64,000 nt of DNA, from assembly GCA_031404815.1 (NCBI GenBank), contig JANNIH010000066.1, positions 17,599 through 81,598 of the forward strand. Reading direction: 5' to 3'. Numbering within the stretch: the stretch's first letter is position 1; each line of letters starts with the position of its first letter. Below the pieces are notes generated by a model. That model searched no databases. It saw only the letters and a list, made by a program, of their open reading frames with translations, and was not told the DNA's origin. A program made the position numbers and the translations under genes. Positions 34,952 to 42,581 of this stretch are shown here, piece after piece. The DNA is from DASYKS01 sp031404815. GTDB lineage: Bacteria; Acidobacteriota; Thermoanaerobaculia; Multivoradales; UBA5704.

Positions 34952-36243
34952 GCATGAAGCACCCGCCGACCGACTCGCAGGCCGAGCTGCTCGCCTACCT
35001 CTCCCGGCCGGAGCTTAAGCGCCTCTGGGCCGCGGCGCGGAGGAAGCTCGAACGGCTCGGTCGGATCGGCGGCGAGGCGATCCTCGCGGACGCAACCGAC
35101 GCGGAACGCCTGGCAATCGCGAACCTGCTCGGCCTCAAATCCTTCCCTCGCGGTCCGCGGGGAACCCTCAAGGTGCGGCTCGCCGCGCTCGACGGCGCGC
35201 TCCGCGCCTCGCGCTTCGCCATCGATCTGCCCGCAGCGATGATGCTGCTCGGCCCGCTCCGCGACCTGCCTGCGGAGCGCGGGGCCGAAGCCGAGCGGCG
35301 CGCAGGGATCTGGCGGCGGGCGCGGGAGCACCCCGCGGTGGCCGCCGGGAATGCCGGGTCCGGCCGGCCGGCGCTTGGGGCCTGGCTCGACGATCTCGCT
35401 CGGTCGGGGTTGCTCCACCGGCTCGCGCCCGGGGAGGAAGGGGCGGTGCTCGAACGCGCGCTGACTGTCCTTTCGGCCCTCCTCGACGCTGCTGCGGAGC
35501 CCGCGCCGCTCGCGGTGGCGGCGAACCGGGCTCTCGGATCGAGCCACGCCCTCGATCCCGGCCAGCCCGTTGCGACCCTGACTTTGGGCGCGCTCGCCCA
35601 TCTGCGCGGTGAGCCGCCGCCGCGCACCGCAGAAGAGCGGCGGGCGCTCTGGGAATCCGCGGGGGTGATCGCCGACGACCTTTTGTGCAACGTCTTGGCG
35701 CTCGGTCTCCGCCCCGCGGGCGCCGGGCCGCTTGCCGGGTCGCTCCGCGCCCTCGCCTCCCTCGGCGAGCCGGCCCTGTTGACCCTCCGCCAGCTCACCC
35801 GCGGCGATCTGCCGTTTTCCCCGCTGCCCCGGGTCTGGGTCTGCGAAAACCCGGCCGTGATCGCCGCCGCGGCCGACCGGCTCGGCGCCGCCTGCCCGCC
35901 CCTCGTCTGCGTCGCAGGCATCCCCAACCAGTCGGCCTGGACGCTGCTCGCCCGCCTCGCCGAGCAGGGCGCCGAGATCGCCTACCACGGCGACTTCGAC
36001 GGCGCGGGCCTAGCGATCGCCAACTCGATCGCCCGCCGCTTCCCCAGGTTCCGCCCCTGGCGTTTCGAAGCTGCCGACTATCGCGCCGTCCTCCCCCGCG
36101 CGGGCGAGCGGCTCACCCTCGGCGCGGTCCCCGCGGCGAGTTGGGACCCCGACCTCGCGCCCGCGATGGCGGAGGCAGGGGTCGCGGTCGAGGAGGAGGC
36201 GGTGCTCGCGGATTTGCTCGGGGATCTGGCCGGCGCAGGATGA
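34948..36243 (+). CDS. jetD: Wadjet type II JetD (DUF3323/DUF2399, Toprim nuclease)
   Basis: 431 residues from GTG 34948 (GTGA overlap with the jetC stop); ATG 34954 is equally possible. The C-terminal Toprim fold is visible: WVCENPAVI supplies the catalytic Glu and YHGDFDGAG the metal-binding Asp pair. JetD is the nuclease subunit that cuts the DNA brought in by JetABC. It ends the operon; the Fic gene starts 79 nt later with its own promoter. Confidence 0.87.
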   Translation: MSMKHPPTDSQAELLAYLSRPELKRLWAAARRKLERLGRIGGEAILADATDAERLAIANLLGLKSFPRGPRGTLKVRLAALDGALRASRFAIDLPAAMMLLGPLRDLPAERGAEAERRAGIWRRAREHPAVAAGNAGSGRPALGAWLDDLARSGLLHRLAPGEEGAVLERALTVLSALLDAAAEPAPLAVAANRALGSSHALDPGQPVATLTLGALAHLRGEPPPRTAEERRALWESAGVIADDLLCNVLALGLRPAGAGPLAGSLRALASLGEPALLTLRQLTRGDLPFSPLPRVWVCENPAVIAAAADRLGAACPPLVCVAGIPNQSAWTLLARLAEQGAEIAYHGDFDGAGLAIANSIARRFPRFRPWRFEAADYRAVLPRAGERLTLGAVPAASWDPDLAPAMAEAGVAVEEEAVLADLLGDLAGAG

Positions 36244-36289
36244 AGGCCATGACCTGCGCCTCCCAGGTGCCGGGCGATAGGTGAGGGAG

Positions 36290-36318
36290 TGCGGTGATTC
36301 ACTGCTACAATCACCGCA
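36290..36318 (+). promoter_or_regulatory. Promoter/operator of the intact Fic gene
   Basis: TGCGGTGATT (36290-36299) and AATCACCGCA (36309-36318) are perfect inverted repeats. The spacer and right arm contain an extended -10 (TGCTACAAT), so a protein bound to the repeat would block the polymerase. The ATG at 36323 follows within 5 nt, so the mRNA would be almost leaderless. A second palindrome, CCGCAT-ATT-ATGCGG, covers the start codon. The element is repeated before the collapsed copy at 23364. Confidence 0.6.
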
Positions 36319-36322
36319 TATT

Positions 36323-37459
36323 ATGCGGCGAAAGAGCCTGTACATCCGCGACCAACCCGACTGGCCCAGGTTCCGCTGGGATCACGAGAAGGTGGCGAAG
36401 CGCCTCGCCTCCGTGCGCCATCAACAGGGGCGCCTGATCGGCCAGATGGAAGCGCTCGGCTTCCCGCAACGACAGGAGGCCGTCCTCCAAACCCTGACCG
36501 AAGATGTCGTCAAGAGCAGCGAGATCGAAGGCGAGGTGCTGGACGCTGAACAAGTGCGCTCGTCGGTCGCGCGCCGTCTCGGCATGGATGTCGGTGGCCT
36601 GGGGGCCGCAGGCCGCGACATCGAGGGCGTCGTCGAAATGATGTTGGACGCTACACGATGCCACCACCAGCCGCTCACCGCCCTAAGGCTCTTTGCCTGG
36701 CACGCTTCCCTGTTTCCCACCGGCCAGAGCGGGCTGCGCAAGATTCGTGCTGGCGCCTGGCGCGAAGATAACGCCGGGCCGATGCAGGTTGTTTCCGGGC
36801 CCATCGGGCGCGAACGCGTACATTTCGAAGCTCCGGCCGGCGCGGATCTCGACCGGGAAATGGGCGCCTTTCTCGATTGGATTAACGACGCCGGCCATGA
36901 CGCCGAGATCGATCTCGTGGTGAAGGCCGGGCTCGCGCATCTCTGGTTCGTGACGGTCCATCCGTTCGACGACGGCAACGGCCGCATCTCCCGCGCGATC
37001 GCGGATCTCGTGTTGGCGCGCTCCGAAGGGAGCCCGGAGCGCTACTACAGCATGTCGGCGCAAATCCGTCTGGAGCGAAAGGCCTACTACGACATCCTGG
37101 AGCAGACGCAGAAGGGTACCCTGGACGTCACTCCGTGGCTCGACTGGTTTCTCGCCTGCCTCGGTCGCGCCGTCGACGGCGCGCAGACGACGCTCGCCCT
37201 CGTCCTCGCCAAAGCGCGCTTCTGGCAGGCGGTCCCGAACGTCGAAGTCAACGCCCGCCAGCGTCTCGTGCTCAATCGGCTCCTAGACGGCTTCGAGGCC
37301 TCCCTCACGACCTCGAAATGGGCCAAGATCGCAAAGTGCTCGACCGACACGGCGCTGCGAGATCTCCTGGATTTGGTCGAACGCGGAATTCTTGCCCGTA
37401 GCCTGGAAGGGGGGCGGAGCACGAGCTACACGCTGGCGAGCAGGTCGGGAATCGGGTAG
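36323..37459 (+). CDS. Fic family protein with DUF4172 N-terminus
   Basis: 378 residues from ATG 36323. The N-terminal DUF4172-type domain includes FRWDHEKVAKRLASVRHQQG and the autoinhibitory helix motif SSEIEG near residue 63. The Fic catalytic motif HPFDDGNGRISR lies near residue 212. The C-terminal 80 residues form an HTH-like region (TSKWAKIAKCSTDTALRDLL). Fic enzymes usually transfer AMP from ATP to hydroxyls of target proteins; an inhibitory helix in the same chain makes this a class II type. Intact motifs suggest activity. The C-terminal HTH could bind the inverted repeat at its own promoter. It follows the Wadjet operon directly. Confidence 0.9.
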   Translation: MRRKSLYIRDQPDWPRFRWDHEKVAKRLASVRHQQGRLIGQMEALGFPQRQEAVLQTLTEDVVKSSEIEGEVLDAEQVRSSVARRLGMDVGGLGAAGRDIEGVVEMMLDATRCHHQPLTALRLFAWHASLFPTGQSGLRKIRAGAWREDNAGPMQVVSGPIGRERVHFEAPAGADLDREMGAFLDWINDAGHDAEIDLVVKAGLAHLWFVTVHPFDDGNGRISRAIADLVLARSEGSPERYYSMSAQIRLERKAYYDILEQTQKGTLDVTPWLDWFLACLGRAVDGAQTTLALVLAKARFWQAVPNVEVNARQRLVLNRLLDGFEASLTTSKWAKIAKCSTDTALRDLLDLVERGILARSLEGGRSTSYTLASRSGIG

Positions 37460-37521
37460 TCGCCGGGCGACCCGTTCCGCAATCGATCGATCCAGGTAGC
37501 CGAACCGCGAGGCACCGCCCC

Positions 37522-37923
37522 CTACCGCGATTCCTCGTCGCCTGCATCCTTGGCGTTTTTGAGCACCTTGATCTCGAGGATCTTGAACGGCTGCTCGCGG
37601 TAGCTCAGGCGGATCGCCTGGCCGACGGTGAGGTCTTCGGGGCGGAGCTTCTTGCGGCCGTCGAAGGCCGCTTTGTCGGCGGAGCGGAGCTTGATGCCGT
37701 CGGGGAGCACGAACGCGAGCTCGCGCTTGTCTTCGAGACGGATCTGCACTTCGTATCCCGGCGCCGGGCCGACGGCGAGGATTTCGCCCTTGACCCAGCG
37801 CAACTGGGCGTACGACTCGTTTTCAAGTGTGGCACCGGCAACCGGGCCGGACGCATCGAGCGCGAGCGGGGAAAGGAGCAGGGCGAACAAAAGGGCGAGA
37901 GGAAGCCAGGCGGTTCGGCGCAT
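37522..37923 (-). CDS. Small exported protein of unknown function
   Basis: 133 residues, started at the ATG at 37923 where a signal peptide begins (MRRTAWLPLALLFALLLSPL). The mature part is beta-rich, with an OB- or SH3-like rhythm (VKGEILAVGPAPGYEVQIRL, then LTVGQAIRLSYREQPFKILEI). No family is recognised. It is divergent from the glycosyltransferase gene at 38031, sharing a 107-nt intergenic region. Confidence 0.65.
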   Translation of the reverse strand: MRRTAWLPLALLFALLLSPLALDASGPVAGATLENESYAQLRWVKGEILAVGPAPGYEVQIRLEDKRELAFVLPDGIKLRSADKAAFDGRKKLRPEDLTVGQAIRLSYREQPFKILEIKVLKNAKDAGDEESR

Positions 37924-38030
37924 CGGTCGATTCTCCGGAAGTTGTTGGGCGGGGTCGCGGGTCCCGCGGTCGCGAGTCTTTCCTATTTCTTCGTTTCCCG
38001 CGAGAGCTTGGATTTCGCCAGAATGGGGCA

Positions 38031-39518
38031 ATGTCTCCTTCGCCGCCCTCATCCTCGCCCTCGGCCTGCCGTGCCACGGGTCTACTCGGGCTCGCCGCGC
38101 TGGGGTCGGCGACCCTTTGGGGCTACCTCGCGCTCGGGTTTCGGGCCGGCAACGGCGGGCGGGACGTGGGGGTCTTTCTCGGTTTGATCGCTGCGCTCAC
38201 GGCGCTCGCCGGGTTGGGTTTCCTCGCCGCACGGCGGCTCGCGGTGCTCGACCCACAGCGAACGTTCCACCTGATCTTTGCCGCCGGGGTGATCTTTCGG
38301 CTGCTGCTCGTGCCGGTCGGGCTCTCGCCCTCTCGCGGCGCGGCGGCCGACGACTGGCATGGCCGGGCGGTCGGCTTCCAGCGCTTCCTCCTCTACGACC
38401 ACGACGTTTGGCGCTACCTGTGGGACGGCCATCTGGTGGCCCACGGCGCCGATCCGTACCAACGGACGCCGGAAGAGTGGGAGCGCCGCGCGGAGGGGGG
38501 TGACGGCCGGGCGCTGGCGCTGCTCGATGCGCCCCCCTGGCCCGATGCGTTCGAGATGATCGCCTTCCGTGACCACCGCTCGGTCTATCCCCCGCTCGCC
38601 CAGGCGGCGTTCGGCCTCGCCGCGGCGATCGCCCCGGGGAGTGTGCTCGCCTGGAAGCTCCTCCTGATCGCGATCGACCTCGCCACCTGTGGTCTCCTCG
38701 CGCTGCTGCTCGCGCGCCTCGGACGGGGCCGCTGGGAGGTGCTGCTCTACGCCTGGAATCCGCTCGTGCTCAAAGAGGTCGCGGGGTCGGGGCATGTCGA
38801 TGCGCTGGCCGCCTTCGGTCTCACGGCTGCGGCGCTCGCTCTTGCATCCCGGGGAGCGCACTCCGGGCCGGCCGGGTTCGCCGGGTTGGCGTTTGCGGGC
38901 CTGGCCAAGGTGACGCCGTTTGCCGCGACCCCGGTGTTTCTGGCGCGCACACCATGGCGCCGGTGGTGGGCGCTGCCCGCGGCGCTCGGTCTGGGCTGCC
39001 TCCCGTTCGTCGTTCGAATCTGGGACCTCTCGGGATTAGTGGCAGGCCTCCGTTCGATGGGGGCGCAGTGGCGCTTCAACGCGGGGGTCTGGGATCTCGC
39101 GGTGGCGCTCGGCGAGGCGCTCGCCGTGGGGGCCGGTCGGCCGCTCGCCTTCGCGCTCGCGCTCGGCGGCACGCTCGGCGTGGGCGCCTGGTCGCTCCGC
39201 GACGCGAGCCTCGGCGGCACCCTGCGCGCCATCTACGCCATGCTTCTCGCGTTCCTGCTGCTCGGCCCTGCGGTGATGCCCTGGTATGCGGTCGGCCTCC
39301 TGCCGCTCGCCGTGGCGATCAATGGCCGCGCCGGGCTCGCCTTCTCCGCGCTCGGATTCGTCTCCTATCTCGTCTACATCGACGGCACCGAAGGGGTGCT
39401 CCCGCGGGTTTTCGAGCACGGGTTGCTCTGGAGTTTGTTCGCTGTCGAGCTCTGTCGGGTGCGGCGGACCGAAGCCGAGCGGATGGGTCCGGGTAGGAGC
39501 CCCGTTTCGCCGATTTGA
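38031..39518 (+). CDS. GT-C type membrane glycosyltransferase (GT87/DUF2029-like)
   Basis: 495 residues from ATG 38031. About eleven membrane helices alternate with short loops. The first large periplasmic loop holds DHDVWRYLWDGHLVAHGADPY, a typical polyprenyl-sugar-dependent mannosyltransferase signature with acidic residues after the first helices. A YPPLAQ motif follows, also characteristic. The enzyme should transfer a sugar from a polyprenyl-phosphate donor on the outer face of the inner membrane, for lipid or cell-wall glycans. Confidence 0.8.
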   Translation: MSPSPPSSSPSACRATGLLGLAALGSATLWGYLALGFRAGNGGRDVGVFLGLIAALTALAGLGFLAARRLAVLDPQRTFHLIFAAGVIFRLLLVPVGLSPSRGAAADDWHGRAVGFQRFLLYDHDVWRYLWDGHLVAHGADPYQRTPEEWERRAEGGDGRALALLDAPPWPDAFEMIAFRDHRSVYPPLAQAAFGLAAAIAPGSVLAWKLLLIAIDLATCGLLALLLARLGRGRWEVLLYAWNPLVLKEVAGSGHVDALAAFGLTAAALALASRGAHSGPAGFAGLAFAGLAKVTPFAATPVFLARTPWRRWWALPAALGLGCLPFVVRIWDLSGLVAGLRSMGAQWRFNAGVWDLAVALGEALAVGAGRPLAFALALGGTLGVGAWSLRDASLGGTLRAIYAMLLAFLLLGPAVMPWYAVGLLPLAVAINGRAGLAFSALGFVSYLVYIDGTEGVLPRVFEHGLLWSLFAVELCRVRRTEAERMGPGRSPVSPI

Positions 39519-39589
39519 TCGGACCCGAGGCGGAATCTCGCCTGTCGAATATGAAACCATTCCAGCGGCCAAACTTCCCAGGGGCGCCC

Positions 39590-40072
39590 ATGAACGAACC
39601 CATCGATCCCGCCGACTCGCCGAAACGGACGAACCTGGCCAAATGCGAGCGCCACGGTCTGCACTACGACCCGGCCAAGATGTCCGGCTGTGTGATCTGC
39701 CGTCGAGAGGCGGGGGGAGCCTTGCCCAGACCGCCGACCGGTGCCTCCGCAGCCCCTGCCGGCGTTCGCGCCGGGGCCGCAGGCGACAGCAGCTCATACA
39801 CCGCGCCACTCCTGGTGGCGGCCGGTCTCTGTCTCGGCTTGGGAATCGCCCTCTTTGGACTGCACGGCGCGGTGGCAGGTTATGTGCGGACGGCCGGAGG
39901 ATTCGGCGGCTCCGAGCTGCCCGAGATGTCACCTCCCCAGGGTCCGCAGATGAAGGAAGCGCTGCGGGAACTCAACGACCTCGGCGGGATGTCTGAAGCC
40001 TCGGACGGCGATCCGGCACACCTCGACGCCGAGGAGGCGGAGGTCGGCAGGTCGGGCGCCGAGCCTGAGTAG
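39590..40072 (+). CDS. Zinc-ribbon membrane protein of unknown function
   Basis: 160 residues from ATG 39590 (in-frame starts at 39551 and TTG 39515 are possible). The N-terminal 35 residues contain CERHG ... CVIC, a C-x2-H/C-x2-C metal-binding pattern. A Pro/Ala/Gly-rich linker follows, then one membrane helix (LLVAAGLCLGLGIALFGL) and an acidic tail. It is convergent with the next gene, which carries a similar N-terminal C-x2-H/C-x2-C motif. Confidence 0.6.
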   Translation: MNEPIDPADSPKRTNLAKCERHGLHYDPAKMSGCVICRREAGGALPRPPTGASAAPAGVRAGAAGDSSSYTAPLLVAAGLCLGLGIALFGLHGAVAGYVRTAGGFGGSELPEMSPPQGPQMKEALRELNDLGGMSEASDGDPAHLDAEEAEVGRSGAEPE

Positions 40073-40091
40073 GTGGCCGTCCCGCCCCGGC

Positions 40092-40997
40092 TCAACCGTA
40101 GATTTCGGCGACCGCGTCGGCGTGGCGACGGAAGATAAGGCCGGAGAGATGGGCGCTCACGAACAGCCAGTGGGTGCCCAGAATGCCACCGATCACGCTC
40201 CCGGCGAACGGCACCTGGCCGAGCCCGAGCCGTGCCAGCCAGACCGCCGCGCCGAGCCCGAACAGGATGTTGGTATAGATCACCGCGTCGCGACCGCAGG
40301 CGCGAAACGCCCGCACGTGGCGATCGATGCGCAGGACGTTGTCGGGCATGAATTTGCCCACCGATCCGAGTGCCATCGCGCCGGCCGCGATTCCCACCCA
40401 AGAGAGCAGGGCGAAGCCGACCCAGAACAGCAGATTGGGCTCGGTGGTGAAGATTTGAGCGCGAAAGACGAATGCGTAGAGCGCCGCCGGTCCGAACTGC
40501 CAGAGCATCAGGATCAGGTAGACCAGGATGTCGTAGAACCGCTCACCCCACGAGAAATAGTCGGGCCAATCGGGTAGCTCGTTTTGCCCATTGGCGGTGG
40601 TGCGCACAATCTTGAACTGAAGGCCGATCATCAGCGACCAGAATCCGGCCGCGAGGGCGAAACGAAAGCAACCGGTGCCGTAGCGCAGCATCACTTCGAT
40701 GCCCCCTTTGCAGACGAGCGCCGCGACGAACAGGAATTTGCCGAGCCCGCGGAACGGATAGAGGAACGCTTCGCCCAGCGAATAGGGCTGGCGGAGGGCA
40801 GCCAGGCGTTTGACCTCTTCCCTCGAGGCCCCGGCCCGCAGCGGCGCACCTTCGAGCGGCAGTGCCCGCTCGCCGCAGATTTTGCAGAACAGCAGCGCAT
40901 GCCCGGAGCTGATGCAATCCGAGCAGAGGTTGCGCTTGCAGCCGTCGCACTCGTAGAGCGCGGTCGCCTCAGGGTGCTGCGCACAGGCGCTCGCCAT
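40092..40997 (-). CDS. B-box-like zinc finger membrane protein (Yip1-like)
   Basis: 301 residues. The first 45 residues have CAQH ... CDGC ... CSDC ... CKIC, a B-box-like double zinc site. Four to five membrane helices follow, with the general look of Yip1-type membrane domains (LGEAFLYPFRGLGKFLFVAAL start). The protein probably sits in the inner membrane with the zinc site in the cytoplasm. Function unknown. Confidence 0.7.
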   Translation of the reverse strand: MASACAQHPEATALYECDGCKRNLCSDCISSGHALLFCKICGERALPLEGAPLRAGASREEVKRLAALRQPYSLGEAFLYPFRGLGKFLFVAALVCKGGIEVMLRYGTGCFRFALAAGFWSLMIGLQFKIVRTTANGQNELPDWPDYFSWGERFYDILVYLILMLWQFGPAALYAFVFRAQIFTTEPNLLFWVGFALLSWVGIAAGAMALGSVGKFMPDNVLRIDRHVRAFRACGRDAVIYTNILFGLGAAVWLARLGLGQVPFAGSVIGGILGTHWLFVSAHLSGLIFRRHADAVAEIYG

Positions 40998-41095
40998 TCG
41001 ATTCCCCTTTCTTGCGACTCAATCGACCGGCGGATGAACCGGCTCATCAATCCATGGCGAAGAATGCGGGAAATCCTATCGCGGTCGCCTTTGCC

Positions 41096-41842
41096 CTAGC
41101 CGCAGACCCCCGGCGCGGATCGAAGGTAGGTATCGGACGCCAACTGATTCAGCATGAAGTCCGCCACGTCCGCGCGGGAGATCCGCGCGGTGAGGAGAAA
41201 GCTCCCCACCTGCCTACCGTGGGAAGAGCGACCCCGCGCGGCGCCGTTGGTGAGCAGCCCGGGCCGAACGATCGTCCACTCGACATCGCTCGCCGCGACG
41301 ATCCGCTCCTGCCGCGCTTTGTCCCAGAAGTAGAACGGCAAGATGATCGGGATGGTGAAAAAGGTGTAGTAGAGCCCCATACGCCCAGCACAGTCGCCGA
41401 TCCCGAGTGCGGTTGCGCAGATCAGCCGCCGGACGCCCTCCGTCTCCATCGCCCGCAAGAGGTTTCGCGTCCCGTCGGACTGAATGCGATTCGGATAGAA
41501 GAACCGCTTGTGTCCGAGAGCGGAGACCACCGCCTCCTGGCCGCGCATCGCCGACTCGACGGACGGGGGATCGAGGACATCGCCTCGAACCACGGTCAGT
41601 TTCGGATGCTCGATCCCCAGTTTCGCCGGGTCTCGTACCAAGGCGGTCACCAGGTACCCACGTTCCAAAGCCTTGGCGACCAGCTGTCGGCCCGTTCCGC
41701 CAGTCGCGCCGATGATCAAGATCCGTTGGGGCCGAGGGCGGGGTGCGCCGGCCGAAGGCTCGTTCCGCGAACGGTACCCGGCTCGGGCCAGGGCGATCGA
41801 AAGGAGCAAGGAGTACGTGATGAACACGAGTAGCAACGTCAT
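41096..41842 (-). CDS. NAD(P)-binding SDR-type protein with N-terminal membrane helix
   Basis: 248 residues from ATG at 41842, chosen because a membrane anchor begins there (TLLLVFITYSLLLSIALA). The Rossmann glycine motif is GATGGTGRQL near residue 45. The pattern of short atypical SDR proteins continues (VVRGDVLDPPSV, RPGLLTNGAA). Such proteins bind NADP(H) and act as reductases or assembly factors; the substrate is unknown. It is divergent from the SRPBCC gene at 41994. Confidence 0.82.
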   Translation of the reverse strand: MTLLLVFITYSLLLSIALARAGYRSRNEPSAGAPRPRPQRILIIGATGGTGRQLVAKALERGYLVTALVRDPAKLGIEHPKLTVVRGDVLDPPSVESAMRGQEAVVSALGHKRFFYPNRIQSDGTRNLLRAMETEGVRRLICATALGIGDCAGRMGLYYTFFTIPIILPFYFWDKARQERIVAASDVEWTIVRPGLLTNGAARGRSSHGRQVGSFLLTARISRADVADFMLNQLASDTYLRSAPGVCG

Positions 41843-41993
41843 GGTCGGCTCCCGGTCGCCGCGTGCGGCGCTCGATCTAACGAGCTTACACCCGCGAACC
41901 CTGGTCGAGCCGCCGTTTCTCGCGAGCCGGCCCGCGGCCCTTTCGATCGGGATAAGATCCTTCCTCGAGGAGCCCGTCGAGGAGAAAAACCCG

Positions 41994-42533
41994 ATGCATC
42001 CGGTCACCCGTTCGATCGCGCTCTGCGCCCTGGTTTTCGCCATCCCGTGCGCCGCCGCGCGGGCGCTGGTCACACAGGCCAAGCCAGACGGATTTTTGCT
42101 CACCCTCTCGGCCGAGATCGCAGCACCACCGGCCGCGGTCTACTCCGCGCTCGGACAGGTGGCGGGTTGGTGGAGCTCCAGTCATACCTGGTCGGGCGAC
42201 GCCAAGAACCTGAGCCTGCCGCTCGAAGCGGGGGCCTGCTTTTGCGAGCGCTGGGCCGGTGGTGGCGTCGAGCACGCACGGGTCGTGTTCGTGAAGAAGG
42301 ACGAGATTCTGCGTCTCGCCGGCGCTCTGGGGCCGCTCCAGGAGATGGCGGTTGCGGGGGTCATCACCTTTACGCTCAAGTCGATCGAGAAAGGCTCCCG
42401 GCTGGAGGTGACCTATCGCCTGAGCGGGGATTCGTCCCACAGCCTCGACAAGGTCGCCCCGTTTGTCGACCAGGTGCTCAGCCAACAGGTTGCGCGCCTG
42501 AAGGCGTTCGCCGAGACGGGAAAACCCGAATAG
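41994..42533 (+). CDS. Exported SRPBCC (Bet v1-like) family protein
   Basis: 179 residues from ATG 41994 with GGAGAA upstream. A signal peptide (TRSIALCALVFAIPCAAARA) is followed by a Bet v1-like domain: AEIAAPPAAVYSALGQVAGWW and GVITFTLKSIEKGSRLEVTYRL are typical of the hydrophobic-ligand-binding fold. It may bind or transport a lipid-like ligand in the periplasm. Confidence 0.75.
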   Translation: MHPVTRSIALCALVFAIPCAAARALVTQAKPDGFLLTLSAEIAAPPAAVYSALGQVAGWWSSSHTWSGDAKNLSLPLEAGACFCERWAGGGVEHARVVFVKKDEILRLAGALGPLQEMAVAGVITFTLKSIEKGSRLEVTYRLSGDSSHSLDKVAPFVDQVLSQQVARLKAFAETGKPE

Positions 42534-42581
42534 CACGGCCCGCGTAGGCCGTGATCGCCGCCGATCTACAGCCCTCTCAAT

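Noticed and set aside
30802..36243. A single 1813-residue open frame across jetC and jetD
   Set aside because: Between about 33305 and 34948 this frame is Arg/Gly/Ala-rich nonsense, while the +1 frame encodes the conserved SMC C-terminus. It is an artefact of the frameshift.
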